A stretch of DNA of 64,000 nucleotides from Sphingomonas sp. UV9 (GCF_004101245.1 NZ_SCIN01000004.1:124001-188000), one strand, 5' to 3'; positions 18,638 to 27,685 are shown, counted from the first letter of the stretch. Numbers and translations: made by a program. The notes: generated from the letters alone by a model not told the origin.

Positions 18638-19153
18638 ATGGACTCCTCGGGCCTTGAGGCCGTTTTCCTCGCGAACCGCGACACGCTGGTGCGGTTTCTC
18701 CGCTCGCTCGGCGCGGGCGACGCGGCGGAGGATCTGCTGCACGAGCTGTGGATGCGAATACAGTCGGCGCCGACCGGGCCGATCGCGTCGCCGCTGTCGT
18801 ATCTGTACCGGATGGCGAACAATCTGATGCTCGACCGCCACCGCGCGGTGCGCCAGGCGGAGAAACGGGATCGGGAATGGACCGAGGCGACCGGGGGCCC
18901 CTCGCTCGATCGGTCGGAGGAGCCATCCGCCGAGCGGGTCGTGATCGCGCGCGAGCAGGCGGCGCTGGCGGAGACCGCATTGCAGTCGGTCGGCGACCGC
19001 GCCGCGCGGATATTCCGTCGCCACCGGATCGACGGGATCGAGCAGCGCGCGGTCGCGGCGGAGTTCGGGGTGAGCCTCAGCACCGTCGAGGGCGACCTGC
19101 GGAAAGCCTATCGTGCGATGATCGAGGCGAAGCGACGCTATGACGAACCTTGA
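18638..19153 (+). CDS. ECF RNA polymerase sigma factor, FecI type
   Basis: A 171-residue sigma-70 family protein with only regions 2 and 4. Region 2 includes DAAEDLLHELWMRIQ and LSYLYRMANNLMLDRHR. Region 4 has the helix-turn-helix in RIDGIEQRAVAAEFGVSLST followed by VEGDLRKAYRAM. The linker is of normal length. Followed after 48 bp by fecR- and TonB-receptor genes, it forms the classic surface-signalling trio: receptor occupancy is passed through FecR to this factor, which then drives receptor transcription. The predicted regulon is at least the receptor gene in this operon. Confidence 0.9.
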   Translation: MDSSGLEAVFLANRDTLVRFLRSLGAGDAAEDLLHELWMRIQSAPTGPIASPLSYLYRMANNLMLDRHRAVRQAEKRDREWTEATGGPSLDRSEEPSAERVVIAREQAALAETALQSVGDRAARIFRRHRIDGIEQRAVAAEFGVSLSTVEGDLRKAYRAMIEAKRRYDEP

Positions 19154-19201
19154 ATCTTCAAGGGCGTACGCGATCGCCTCCGTCTTCGCGTATAGGAGGC
19201 C

Positions 19202-20182
19202 ATGATGGCGGAGCATGACGATATCGACGCCCCTATGCTGAACGGGGCTGCGCTGAACGGGGCTGCGCTGAACGGGGCCGCGCTGGACTGGGTGGTCCGG
19301 ACCGGCAGCGATGCGTTCGACGACTGGCCGGCGTTCCACGCGTGGCTGGAGGCGGACCCGCGCCATGCGGCGGCGTATCATGCGATGTCGGCGGATATCG
19401 AGGAGATGGCGGCCTACGTCCCGGCCGAGGTGGCGGCACCGGTCGTCGTGGCGATGCCCGCGCGGCGGCGCTGGCCGGTCTGGGCCGGCGGGGCGATCGC
19501 GGCGTCGCTGGCGCTGTTCGTCGGCTATGAGGCGATCGAGACCCGGTCGCACCCCTATGCGGTCGAGACGGCGGCGGGGGCCATGCGCACGGTGCAGCTT
19601 GCCGATGGCAGCAGCATCGCGATGGGCGGTGCGACGCGGCTGATGCTCGATCGCGACGACCCGCGGATCGCGACGCTGGAGCGCGGCGAGGCGATGTTCG
19701 TGGTCCGGCACGACGATAGCGATCCGTTCGAGGTGATCGTCGGCGACGCGCGGCTGGTCGATGTCGGCACCGCATTCGACGTCAAGCACGCGCGTGGCGA
19801 GACGGGCCCCGAAACGCGCGTCGCGGTGTCGGAGGGCGCGGTCGACTATAATCCGGGGCAGGGCGGCATCCGGCTCGTGAAGGGGCAGGGGCTGTTCGTG
19901 CGCGACGGCAAGGCGACCGTGAGCGCGGTCGATGTCGCCAGCGTCGGATCGTGGCGCGACAGCGTGCTGGCCTATCAGGGCGCGACGCTGGCGGAGGTCG
20001 CGGACGATCTGTCGCGCGCGCTCGGCATCGACCTGCGCGCCGATCCGACCGTGGCGAAGCGGTCGTTCAGCGGCAGCATCGCGACCGCCAAGCTGGCGGG
20101 CGATCCGAGCCTCGCTGGGCCGCTGCTTGGGGTGGCGATCCGCAAGCGTGGCGGTCACTGGGTGATGTCCTCGCGCTCGTGA
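19202..20182 (+). CDS. FecR-family transmembrane anti-sigma regulator
   Basis: A 326-residue protein with the FecR layout. The cytoplasmic N-terminal domain (DUF4880 type: ALDWVVRTGSDAFDDWPAFH, then AWLEADPRHAAAY) binds the sigma factor. One transmembrane segment lies near 95-115 (VWAGGAIAASLALFVGYEAI), and a periplasmic FecR domain follows (AVETAAGAMRTVQLADGSSI, VDVGTAFDV, VAVSEGAVDY). A C-terminal STN-like stretch (LAEVADDLSRALGIDL) contacts the receptor. AGGAGG precedes the ATG; a second ATG follows directly. The N-terminus carries three LNGAA repeats. It overlaps the GTG version of the receptor start. Confidence 0.92.
   Translation: MMAEHDDIDAPMLNGAALNGAALNGAALDWVVRTGSDAFDDWPAFHAWLEADPRHAAAYHAMSADIEEMAAYVPAEVAAPVVVAMPARRRWPVWAGGAIAASLALFVGYEAIETRSHPYAVETAAGAMRTVQLADGSSIAMGGATRLMLDRDDPRIATLERGEAMFVVRHDDSDPFEVIVGDARLVDVGTAFDVKHARGETGPETRVAVSEGAVDYNPGQGGIRLVKGQGLFVRDGKATVSAVDVASVGSWRDSVLAYQGATLAEVADDLSRALGIDLRADPTVAKRSFSGSIATAKLAGDPSLAGPLLGVAIRKRGGHWVMSSRS
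19238..19282 (+). repeat. 15-bp tandem repeat (x3) inside the fecR-like gene
   Basis: CTGAACGGGGCTGCG occurs twice and a third copy differs by one base (CTGAACGGGGCCGCG). It encodes LNGAA x3 in the cytoplasmic sigma-binding domain. The unit length keeps the frame, so copy-number change would lengthen the linker rather than break the gene. Confidence 0.9.
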
Positions 20183-20184
20183 GG

Positions 20185-22554
20185 ATGCGCGGATGTCTGG
20201 TCGTCGCGGCGCTGGTCGTCGCCACTCCGGCCCTGGCGGGCCCTCTGACCACCAGAGCGCCGGTGGTCGATCTGCCGGCGGGGCGGCTCGGGGATGCGGT
20301 GCTGGCGCTTGGGCGGCAGTCGGGGACGAGCATCGTCATCGGCGATCCGGGGCTATGGGCGCGGCGCGTACCGGCGGTGCGCGGGCGGATGAGTGCGCGT
20401 GCGGCGCTCGATCGGCTGGCATCGGCGGCGCATGCGGATGTGGTCGCGGCGGGTCCGATCGGGTGGCGGCTCGTGGCGCGCGCACCGCGTGTCGCGTCGG
20501 TTCGCGTGAGGCGGCCGAAGGTCGTTCCCGTCGTTGCGCCGGTGGCGGAAGGCGCGGACATCGTCGTCACCGGCAGCAAGCGCGACGTCAGGTTGCGCGA
20601 TTTCGCGGGGCAGGTGGCGTTGCTCGACGGGGTCGATCTCGCGCTCGGCGGCGCCGGCGGGACCGACGCGATCCTCGCGCGGCTGGCGAGCGTGTCGTCG
20701 ACGCATCTCGGCGCCGGGCGCAACAAGCTGTTCATTCGGGGCATAGCCGATTCCAGCTTCACGGGGCCGACGCAGACGACCGTCGGCCAGTATTTCGGCG
20801 ATCTGCGGCTGAGCTACAATGCGCCCGATCCCGACCTGAGGCTGTACGATATCGCTTCGGTCGAGGTGCTCGAAGGGCCGCAGGGGACGTTGTACGGCGC
20901 AGGGTCGCTCGGCGGGATCATCCGTACCGTGCCGAATGCGCCGGAGCTGGGCGCGGTGTCGGCGTCGATCGCGGGCGGTCTCTCGGCGACGTGGCACGGC
21001 GATCCGGGCGCGGACCTGGGTGCGACACTGAACATGCCGCTCGGCGAGCGCGTGGCGCTGCGCGTCGTCGGCTATGGCGTCAGCGAAGGCGGGTATATCG
21101 ACAATCCGGTGCGCGACCGGCGCGACGTGAACCGGACGCGGATCGGCGGCGGTCGTGCGATGCTGCGGCTCGATGCGGGGAATGGCTGGATGGTCGATCT
21201 CGGCGGGATCGGGCAATGGACCAAGGGCGATGACAGCCAATATGCCGATCGCGATGCGCCTGCTTTGATACGATCAAGCGCGATCGTGCAGGGTTTCTCG
21301 GCGGACTACACGATGGGGCAGGCGGTCGTGTCGGGGGCGATCGGCGGGCTGAAGGTCAAATCCTCGACCGGGATCGTCGGCCAGGCGCTGACCGAGCGGT
21401 ACGATGCGACGCTGCCCGAAGGCGAGGCCCGCGTGTTCACGCAGCGCAACGCGACGTCGATGATCGCGAACGAGACGCGACTATGGCGGCCGATGCGGAA
21501 CGGGTTCGGCTGGGTCGTAGGGGGCAGTTTCACGCACAACCGCACCCGGTTGTCGCGCTCTCTAGGGCCCGTCGATGCGCCCGCGCCAGTCACCGGCGTG
21601 ACCAACCGCATCGACGAGGCGACGCTGTACGGCGAGGGGAGCCTGGAACTGATGCCCGGACTGACCGCCACCGCCGGCGCGCGGGTGACGCGCGCGTCGC
21701 TGGCAGGAACCGGCGAGGACGTCGCGCCCGCGCGGCTGGAAACGGTCGCATTGGCGCGTGCGCGCGTGACGGCGGACCGGATCGAGACGAGCCTGTTGCC
21801 GTCCGCCTCGCTGATCGCGGCGGTGCTGCCCAAGGTGTCGTTGTACGGGCGGTATCAGCAGGGGTTCCGCCCGGGCGGGCTGGCGATCGAGAGCGATTTC
21901 GTGCGGCGGTTCGAGAATGATCGCGTGCGGACGCTGGAGAGCGGCGTGCGCTATGGGCTGGCCGGGGTCGACAGCGCGTATCTGTCGGCGAGCGTGTCGC
22001 ACACGATCTGGCAGGATATCCAGGCGGACTTCATCGACGCGACCGGCCTGCCGAGCACCGCCAATATCGGCGACGGGCGAATCTGGACGTTCAGCGCGGC
22101 GGGGGGGTGGAAGCCGGTTGTCGGGCTGACCCTCGATGCCGGTTTCACCTATAACGACAGTCGCGTTACCGAACCCAGCGCGGCGCTGTTCGTGGCGCTT
22201 GCGCGGATGAGCCAGGTGCCGAACATCGCGCGCTATGCCGGGCGGCTGGGAGCGGACTATCGGCGTGACATCGGGCGTGATCTGGAACTGCGCGTGTATG
22301 GCTGGGCGCGCTATGTCGGGCGGTCGCGGCTTGGGGTCGGGCCGGTGCTCGGCGAGGAGCAAGGGGACTATCTGGATACGGCGCTGACGGTGCGGGTCGG
22401 GCGGCCCTCGTTGGGCGTGACGCTCGGGGTGACGAATTTGACCGATAGCGTCGGCAACCGGTTCGCGCTGGGGACGCCGTTCCAGGTCGGGAGCGGGCAG
22501 ATCACGCCGCAGCGTCCGAGGACGCTGCGGATCGGGCTGGACGCCGCGTTTTAA
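20185..22554 (+). CDS. TonB-dependent receptor with N-terminal signalling (STN) domain
   Basis: A 789-residue outer-membrane receptor with a signal peptide ending near TPALAGPL. The STN signalling domain follows (about 25-80: VVDLPAGRLGDAVLALGRQS, RGRMSARAALDRLASAAHAD), then the plug (about 125-240: GADIVVTGSKRD, NKLFIRGIADSSFTG, VEVLEGPQGTLYGAGSLGG) and the 22-strand barrel ending LRIGLDAAF. STN-bearing receptors signal through FecR to an ECF sigma factor, both encoded just upstream. The ligand (siderophore, heme or glycan) is not evident. The start is ATG 20185; the GTG at 20179 overlapping the fecR stop is an alternative. A symmetric hairpin follows the stop. Confidence 0.93.
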   Translation: MRGCLVVAALVVATPALAGPLTTRAPVVDLPAGRLGDAVLALGRQSGTSIVIGDPGLWARRVPAVRGRMSARAALDRLASAAHADVVAAGPIGWRLVARAPRVASVRVRRPKVVPVVAPVAEGADIVVTGSKRDVRLRDFAGQVALLDGVDLALGGAGGTDAILARLASVSSTHLGAGRNKLFIRGIADSSFTGPTQTTVGQYFGDLRLSYNAPDPDLRLYDIASVEVLEGPQGTLYGAGSLGGIIRTVPNAPELGAVSASIAGGLSATWHGDPGADLGATLNMPLGERVALRVVGYGVSEGGYIDNPVRDRRDVNRTRIGGGRAMLRLDAGNGWMVDLGGIGQWTKGDDSQYADRDAPALIRSSAIVQGFSADYTMGQAVVSGAIGGLKVKSSTGIVGQALTERYDATLPEGEARVFTQRNATSMIANETRLWRPMRNGFGWVVGGSFTHNRTRLSRSLGPVDAPAPVTGVTNRIDEATLYGEGSLELMPGLTATAGARVTRASLAGTGEDVAPARLETVALARARVTADRIETSLLPSASLIAAVLPKVSLYGRYQQGFRPGGLAIESDFVRRFENDRVRTLESGVRYGLAGVDSAYLSASVSHTIWQDIQADFIDATGLPSTANIGDGRIWTFSAAGGWKPVVGLTLDAGFTYNDSRVTEPSAALFVALARMSQVPNIARYAGRLGADYRRDIGRDLELRVYGWARYVGRSRLGVGPVLGEEQGDYLDTALTVRVGRPSLGVTLGVTNLTDSVGNRFALGTPFQVGSGQITPQRPRTLRIGLDAAF

Positions 22555-22560
22555 CTCTCG

Positions 22561-22585
22561 ATCCTCCCCCTTTGCGGGGGAGGAT
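22561..22585. terminator. Bidirectional stem-loop between convergent genes
   Basis: A perfect 10-bp stem ATCCTCCCCC / GGGGGAGGAT with loop TTTGC, six bases after the receptor stop and six bases before the end of the leftward DUF697-like gene. It belongs to the CTCCCCC/GGGGGAG repeat family. No T run, but the position suggests transcript ends for both genes. Confidence 0.65.
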
Positions 22586-22591
22586 TAGGCG

Positions 22592-23077
22592 TCAGGCGTT
22601 CGTCAGGGCGCGTTGGTCGGCCGGCAGCAGCGCCAGGGCGGTCTTGTAGCAATCCTCGACATGCGAATTGCCGACCAGCTTCATCGCGCCGAAGCTGATC
22701 GTCGCGGCCACGGCGGAGCCGGCGAAGGGGATGAACTTGGCCATCGATCCCGCCGCGACGCGCGCGCCGACGCGACGGAGCAGGGCGACGACGATGCGCT
22801 TCGTCACCATCCGGCCGATCATCGTGTTGCCCAGACTCGTTGCCATCACCAGCGCCTGCTGCGCGATCTGCGGCTCGAGCTTCTGCACCTGGTCGTGATC
22901 GAGCCCAAAGCGCTTGCTGATCTCGGGCAGCAGCTTGGTGAGCAGGCCGATGTCCGCGACGATATCCGCGCCGGGGATCGGCACGACGGCCGCGCCCGCC
23001 GACATCATCGAGCGCGTCGTGACGAGGCGCTTGCTGTCGTCGCGGATGCGGTCGAGTTCGGCGATGGTGGTGATCAT
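22592..23077 (-). CDS. DUF697-like small membrane-associated protein
   Basis: A 161-residue protein with two hydrophobic hairpins: SAGAAVVPIPGADIVADIGL (about 25-45) and FIPFAGSAVAATISFGAMKL (about 115-135). The VPIPGADI motif is like that of DUF697/YcjF-type membrane domains that often accompany GTPases, but no GTPase gene is next to it and its role is unknown. The ATG at 23077 has AGGGAA about ten bases upstream. A much longer open frame upstream is only the antisense of the autotransporter gene. It is transcribed divergently from that gene. Confidence 0.7.
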   Translation of the reverse strand: MITTIAELDRIRDDSKRLVTTRSMMSAGAAVVPIPGADIVADIGLLTKLLPEISKRFGLDHDQVQKLEPQIAQQALVMATSLGNTMIGRMVTKRIVVALLRRVGARVAAGSMAKFIPFAGSAVAATISFGAMKLVGNSHVEDCYKTALALLPADQRALTNA

Positions 23078-23130
23078 GGTCGCATGTTCCCTGAAGATTT
23101 CAGGCCGACAACGCGCCGCCGGGGTCCTGG

Positions 23131-23156
23131 TGCCACGGGATAATGCCACGGGACAA
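23131..23156. repeat. 13-bp direct repeat in a divergent promoter region
   Basis: TGCCACGGGATAA is followed at once by TGCCACGGGACAA. It lies between the DUF697-like gene and the autotransporter gene. It could be a regulator binding site; nothing else supports this. Confidence 0.4.
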
Positions 23157-23227
23157 TAGCGGCGCTTCAAGGTTCGCGCGCCACGCCTCCGTCCTCCTTT
23201 CGAAAACACATTCGAAAAGGGTTCCGT

Positions 23228-26200
23228 ATGCGTCGTCTCCTGCTGACCACCACTTGCCTGTTTGCCGTCACGTCCCCGCTGCACGCGCAGACCGTGATCG
23301 ACACCAAGCGGACCGATGCGGTGCGGACCTCGACGATCAAGGCGGGCGCGGCCAACAACCTGAAAATCGTCGCGGCGGGGTCGGTAACGCCGACCACCGG
23401 CACAGCGGTGACGGTCGACAGCGTCAACTCGGTGACGAACGAAGGCACGATCCAGGTGACCAACGCCGATGGTTCGACCGGTATCCTCGCGACCGCAGGC
23501 ACCGGCGGCGGCATCACCAATGCGGCGGCGGGCAAGATCATCGTCGACGAGAGCTATGTCGCGATCGACACCGACAAGGACGGCGACCTCGACGGCCCGT
23601 TCGCGGCAGGCACCGGGCGGACCGGAATCCGCACCTCTGGCGCGTACACGGGCGCGATCGTCAACAGTGGCGCGATCACGGTGAAGGGCAATAATTCCGC
23701 TGGCATCTGGCTTGGCGGACCTCTGACCGGCGCCTTCACGCATGACGGCCAGACCTCGGTTACCGGCAACGGATCGACCGGTGTGCGAATCGCCGAGGTC
23801 ACCGGCAACGTCCGGCTCGCGGGAACGATCGCGGCGATCGGGCAGGGCGCGGTCGCCGCGCGCGTCGATGGCGACATCGCGGGTGCGCTGGTGGTGCAGG
23901 GGGCGCTGGGCTCGACCGGCTATCGCTATGTGACGGCGCCTGCCGACACGACCAAGCTCGACGCGGACGACCTGTTGCAGGGCGGCTCCGCACTGGTCGT
24001 CGCCGGCAATGTCTCGGGCGGGATCATCTTCGCGGTGCCGCCGAAGGACGCCAGCACGACCGATACCGACGAGGACAAGGACGGCCTCCCCGACGCCACC
24101 GAAGGCTCGGCCGCTATCACCTCCTATGGCGCGGCGCCGGCGGTGCAGGTCGGTTCGGCCACGCGTGCCGTTGCGATCGGCGCGGTGGCGGGGACGGGAA
24201 CCGGGTACGGCCTGATCGTCGACGGCGGTATCGCGGGCAGCGGCGTCTATGGCGGCGTCGAGGGTAACGGCCTCGCGATCGGCGGGCTCGGTGGCGCGGT
24301 GACGATCGCCGGCGGGATCGGCATCAACGGGACCGTCGCCGCCACCGCGAACGGCGCGAGTGCGACCGCATTGAAGCTCGGCAGCGGTGCATCGACCCCC
24401 GAGATCCGCAACGCCGGCACGATCTCGGCTGCGGGTGGCGGCACGGCGGCGTCGCGTTCGACGGCGGTGCTGATCGATACCGGCGCCACGGTCGCCACGG
24501 TCCGCAACAGCGGCACGATCAAGGCCACCGCGCAAGCCGCCGACGGCACCGCGATCGGTATTCTCGACCGATCGGGCACCGTCACGCTGGTCGAGAACAG
24601 CGGCGGGATCGGCGCTTCGGGCGCGCTCGCCACATCCGAGCGCAACGTCGCGATCGATCTCTCGGCGAACACCACCGGCACGATCGTCCGCCAGACCGCG
24701 GTCGCGACCGGCATCGCCGCGCCCGCGATGGTCGGCGACGTGCGCTTCGGCACCGGCAACGACCTGTTCGACGTCGCGGACGGCACCGTCACCGGCACCG
24801 CACGGTTCGGGAGCGGCACCAACCGACTGGCGCTGTCGGGCGACGCGAACTTCACCGGCGGCGCGGTGTTCGGCGCGGGCAACGACGCGCTCGCGCTGGC
24901 CGGTACGTCGGTATTCAACGGCGCGGCGGACTTCGGCGGCGGTACCGACACGCTGACGCTGGGCGGCACCTCGCGCTTTTCCGGCACGCTCGCCAACGCG
25001 CAAGGGCTCGCCGTCGCGGTCAACGGCGGTACGCTCGACATCACCAGGGCCGCGTCGATCGCCTCGCTCTCGATCGCCGGCGGCGGTGTGCTCGCGGTGA
25101 CGCTCGACAAGGCCGGCGGCACCGGCACGATGATCCAGGTCGCCGGCACCGCGGCGTTCGACAAGGATTCGAAGCTCGCGCTGAAGCTCACCAGCGTCGT
25201 CGATGCCGAGGGGCGCTACACCGTGCTGCGCGCCGGCACGCTGACGGGCGCCGCGAACCTGACCGCCACCACGACCCTGCTCCCGTTCCTCTACAAGGGC
25301 AGCATCGCGACCGGCACGGGCAACGACCTCGCGGTCGACGTCGCGCGCAAATCGTCGACCGAACTTGGCCTCAACCGCTCGCAGGCCTCCGCCTATGACG
25401 CGATCTACAAGGCGCTGGGCAGCGACGCCAAGATCGGCGGCGCGTTCCTCAACATCACCGATGGCGACGCGTTCCGCGGTTCGGTCCGCCAGATGCTGCC
25501 CGATCACGCCGGCGGCACGTTCGAGGCGGTCACGATGGGCTCGCGCGCGACCGCTCGCGTGCTCGCCGACCCGCATGGTCCGTTCAAGGACGAAGGCAAA
25601 TGGGGCTATTGGGTGACGCAGGTCGCGTGGGGCACGTCGAAGAGCGTCGCCGACACCGCGGGCTATGACATCAGCGGCTGGGGCGTCTCGGCAGGCGCCG
25701 AGTACAAGACCGGCGTCGGCAATTTCGGCACCTCGCTCGCCTATCTGAACGGGCAGGATGCCGATGACGGCACCAACAACGAAGTGCGATCGAACCAGTA
25801 TGAGCTGGCCGGATATTGGCGCGGGCATTGGGGCGGTCTGCAGGCGAATGCGCGCGTCTCGGGCGCCACGATCACATTCGATGGTTCGCGTAATTTCAGC
25901 GGTGCGATCGGTAGCGAAGCGGTCGATCGGACCACGAACGGCGATTGGAACGGCACGCTCTACGCAGCATCCGGCGGCCTGTCGTACGAGACCGGCAAGG
26001 GCAAGCTGATCTTCCGCCCCGTCCTGGCGATCGACTACTATAAGCTCAAGGAGGACGGCTATAGCGAGACCGGCGGCGGCAAGGCGATCGACCTCGTCGT
26101 CCAGTCGCGCACCAGCGACGAACTCGCGGTCACCGGCAGCGGTGCGCTGGGGCTGAACTTCGGCGGTCCCGATTACGAGAATGGCTGGTTCCGCGTCGAG

Positions 26201-26434
26201 GCCGAGGGGGGACGCCGCCAGATCGTCGGTGGCGGCCTCGGCGCGACCACCGCGTCGTTCGAAGGTGGCCAGTCGTTCACGCTGACCCCGGAAAAGCGCA
26301 CCAGCGGCTGGGTCGGCAAGCTGCGCGGCGTCGGCGGTAACGGCATCTTCCGGATGGGGGGCGAGTTCAACGCCGAGCAGCAACAGGGTCGGGTCGCGCT
26401 GTCGTTGCGTGCGAGCCTGCAGATCGGGCTGTAG
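23228..26434 (+). CDS. Autotransporter (type Va) outer-membrane protein
   Basis: A 1068-residue protein with a signal peptide (MRRLLLTTTCLFAVTSPLHA, then QTVIDTK). A passenger of about 750 residues follows, full of short Asn/Gly/Thr beta-helix turns (VTNEGTIQV, IRNAGTISAAGG, VRNSGTIKATA, VFGAGNDALALAG). A C-terminal autotransporter barrel (about 790-1068: KWGYWVTQVAWGTSKSV ... EQQQGRVALSLRASLQIGL) ends near the membrane consensus. Two acidic loops, DTDKDGDLDG and DTDEDKDGLPD, resemble EF-hand/thrombospondin-3 calcium loops. No protease catalytic motif is seen, so adhesion is the likely class of function. AAAAGGG precedes the ATG. Confidence 0.9.
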   Translation: MRRLLLTTTCLFAVTSPLHAQTVIDTKRTDAVRTSTIKAGAANNLKIVAAGSVTPTTGTAVTVDSVNSVTNEGTIQVTNADGSTGILATAGTGGGITNAAAGKIIVDESYVAIDTDKDGDLDGPFAAGTGRTGIRTSGAYTGAIVNSGAITVKGNNSAGIWLGGPLTGAFTHDGQTSVTGNGSTGVRIAEVTGNVRLAGTIAAIGQGAVAARVDGDIAGALVVQGALGSTGYRYVTAPADTTKLDADDLLQGGSALVVAGNVSGGIIFAVPPKDASTTDTDEDKDGLPDATEGSAAITSYGAAPAVQVGSATRAVAIGAVAGTGTGYGLIVDGGIAGSGVYGGVEGNGLAIGGLGGAVTIAGGIGINGTVAATANGASATALKLGSGASTPEIRNAGTISAAGGGTAASRSTAVLIDTGATVATVRNSGTIKATAQAADGTAIGILDRSGTVTLVENSGGIGASGALATSERNVAIDLSANTTGTIVRQTAVATGIAAPAMVGDVRFGTGNDLFDVADGTVTGTARFGSGTNRLALSGDANFTGGAVFGAGNDALALAGTSVFNGAADFGGGTDTLTLGGTSRFSGTLANAQGLAVAVNGGTLDITRAASIASLSIAGGGVLAVTLDKAGGTGTMIQVAGTAAFDKDSKLALKLTSVVDAEGRYTVLRAGTLTGAANLTATTTLLPFLYKGSIATGTGNDLAVDVARKSSTELGLNRSQASAYDAIYKALGSDAKIGGAFLNITDGDAFRGSVRQMLPDHAGGTFEAVTMGSRATARVLADPHGPFKDEGKWGYWVTQVAWGTSKSVADTAGYDISGWGVSAGAEYKTGVGNFGTSLAYLNGQDADDGTNNEVRSNQYELAGYWRGHWGGLQANARVSGATITFDGSRNFSGAIGSEAVDRTTNGDWNGTLYAASGGLSYETGKGKLIFRPVLAIDYYKLKEDGYSETGGGKAIDLVVQSRTSDELAVTGSGALGLNFGGPDYENGWFRVEAEGGRRQIVGGGLGATTASFEGGQSFTLTPEKRTSGWVGKLRGVGGNGIFRMGGEFNAEQQQGRVALSLRASLQIGL

Positions 26435-26529
26435 GGGGGGCTGTTTTCGGAGACTGTTTTCGGGGGCGGGCGATGGCTCGATTCCGCCCCCGGACGGTTG
26501 TCGGCGCAGAAGATAAGGAGCGAAGGCAC

Positions 26530-26802
26530 ATGCCCGAAGACCGGTTGGACATCGATATGAAGACGATCGAGGACAATAGCGACCTCCGCCAGGTCGAGTT
26601 CGAAGCGGCGATCAGCGACGAGCGTTATCAGTTCGCGGTCCAGTACGACGTGCTCGAGGCGCTGAGCGCTGTGTCGCCGGAGGGCGATGCCGTGGCGATC
26701 TTCAGGCAGCATGCCGACGAGATCGCCGGACTGGGGGCAACCGCGCTCGCCCGCGATCCCGACCGGGAGCTGGTCGTGATCAGCGAGAACGATCTGGACT
26801 AG
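26530..26802 (+). CDS. DUF1488-family small protein
   Basis: A 90-residue acidic protein. The pattern VEFEAAISDERYQFAVQYDV, LEALSAV, then AVAIFRQHADEIAGLGATAL and VVISENDLD fits DUF1488, a family of about 85-90 residues with no known function. The start at 26530 is chosen because AAGGAG lies nine bases upstream and the family begins at this point. It sits alone between the autotransporter and methyltransferase genes; 26435-26529 holds a G-rich spacer. Confidence 0.7.
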   Translation: MPEDRLDIDMKTIEDNSDLRQVEFEAAISDERYQFAVQYDVLEALSAVSPEGDAVAIFRQHADEIAGLGATALARDPDRELVVISENDLD

Positions 26803-26863
26803 CGGCGGCTTCGGGACGATCCTGCCTACCGATCCGGCATTGTCGTCCGGACCGGGGAGACGG

Positions 26864-27610
26864 ATGATGAAGCAGATCTGGACAGGCGCCGCGCTGATCA
26901 TGGCGGTCGTGGCCGGCACGGGTGCTGCGGACGCCCAGAAGGCGAGTTCGGCGATCACCAAGGCGCTGGCCGACCCCGCGCGTACCGATCAGCAGGGCGA
27001 CGATGCCCGCCGCAAGGCAGCCGACGTGCTGGCCTTCTCGGGCGTGAAGCCGGGCAACGTCGTCGTCGATTATCTGCCCGGTGCAGGTTATTGGACGCGG
27101 ATATTCACCGGGATCGTCGGTCCCAAGGGGCACGTCTACGCGATCTGGCCGGCGGCCGGTGCGAAATACGCCGAGACGTCGCTCCCGGCCTTGCAGGCAC
27201 GCGGCCTTGGCAATGTGACTGCCGAGGTGCAGCCGACCAACCTGCCGACCTCGCCCAGGCCGGTCGACGTGTTCTGGACTGCGCAGAACTATCACGACAT
27301 TCCCAACAAGGGCGCGGGTGAGCCGGCGTTGCGAGCGTTCGATGCTGCGGTATTCCGGATGCTCAGGCGGGGCGGCACGTACATCGTCATCGATCACGCC
27401 GACGCATCCGGCAGCGGCATGGGCGGCACCGAGACGCGTCACCGGATCGATCCGGCCGCGGTAAAGGCGCAGGTCCAGGCGGCGGGGTTCAAGTTCGTCG
27501 GCGAATCGACCGTGCTGCGCAACCCTGCGGACGATCACAGCAAGGCGGTGTTCGATCCGGCGATCCGCGGCCAGACCGATCAGTTCGTCTACAAGTTCAG
27601 GAAGCCGTAA
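26864..27610 (+). CDS. Class I SAM-dependent methyltransferase-like protein with signal peptide
   Basis: A 248-residue protein. It starts with a clear Sec signal peptide (MKQIWTGAALIMAVVAGTGA, cleavage near ADAQ), then DDARRKAADVLAFSGVKPG leading into motif I of a class I methyltransferase (VVVDYLPGAGYWTRIFTGIV, which here lacks the usual GxGxG acidic pattern), and later LRRGGTYIVIDHA (motif V region) and KFVGEST. Export is odd because S-adenosylmethionine is cytoplasmic; this exported family recurs in sphingomonads and xanthomonads without a proven reaction. GGGGAGA precedes the ATG pair at 26864/26867. It may bind a different ligand. Confidence 0.75.
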   Translation: MMKQIWTGAALIMAVVAGTGAADAQKASSAITKALADPARTDQQGDDARRKAADVLAFSGVKPGNVVVDYLPGAGYWTRIFTGIVGPKGHVYAIWPAAGAKYAETSLPALQARGLGNVTAEVQPTNLPTSPRPVDVFWTAQNYHDIPNKGAGEPALRAFDAAVFRMLRRGGTYIVIDHADASGSGMGGTETRHRIDPAAVKAQVQAAGFKFVGESTVLRNPADDHSKAVFDPAIRGQTDQFVYKFRKP

Positions 27611-27685
27611 GCGGGCGGTCCGTGCTGATCGACGTTGCCGCGATCGTCGACCGGCACGCCGGGCGGCTTTGTGGGCGAGCGCGCC

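Noticed and set aside
19238..19282. Tandem repeats considered as a CRISPR fragment
   Set aside because: Units are 15 bp with no spacers and encode pentapeptides. No CRISPR array or cas gene is visible anywhere in the window.
23078..26383. Long minus-strand open frame covering the autotransporter
   Set aside because: Composition is Arg/Ala/Asp-rich without domains, and it mirrors the autotransporter's third-position pattern. Only the last 161 codons (22592-23077) are a separate gene.
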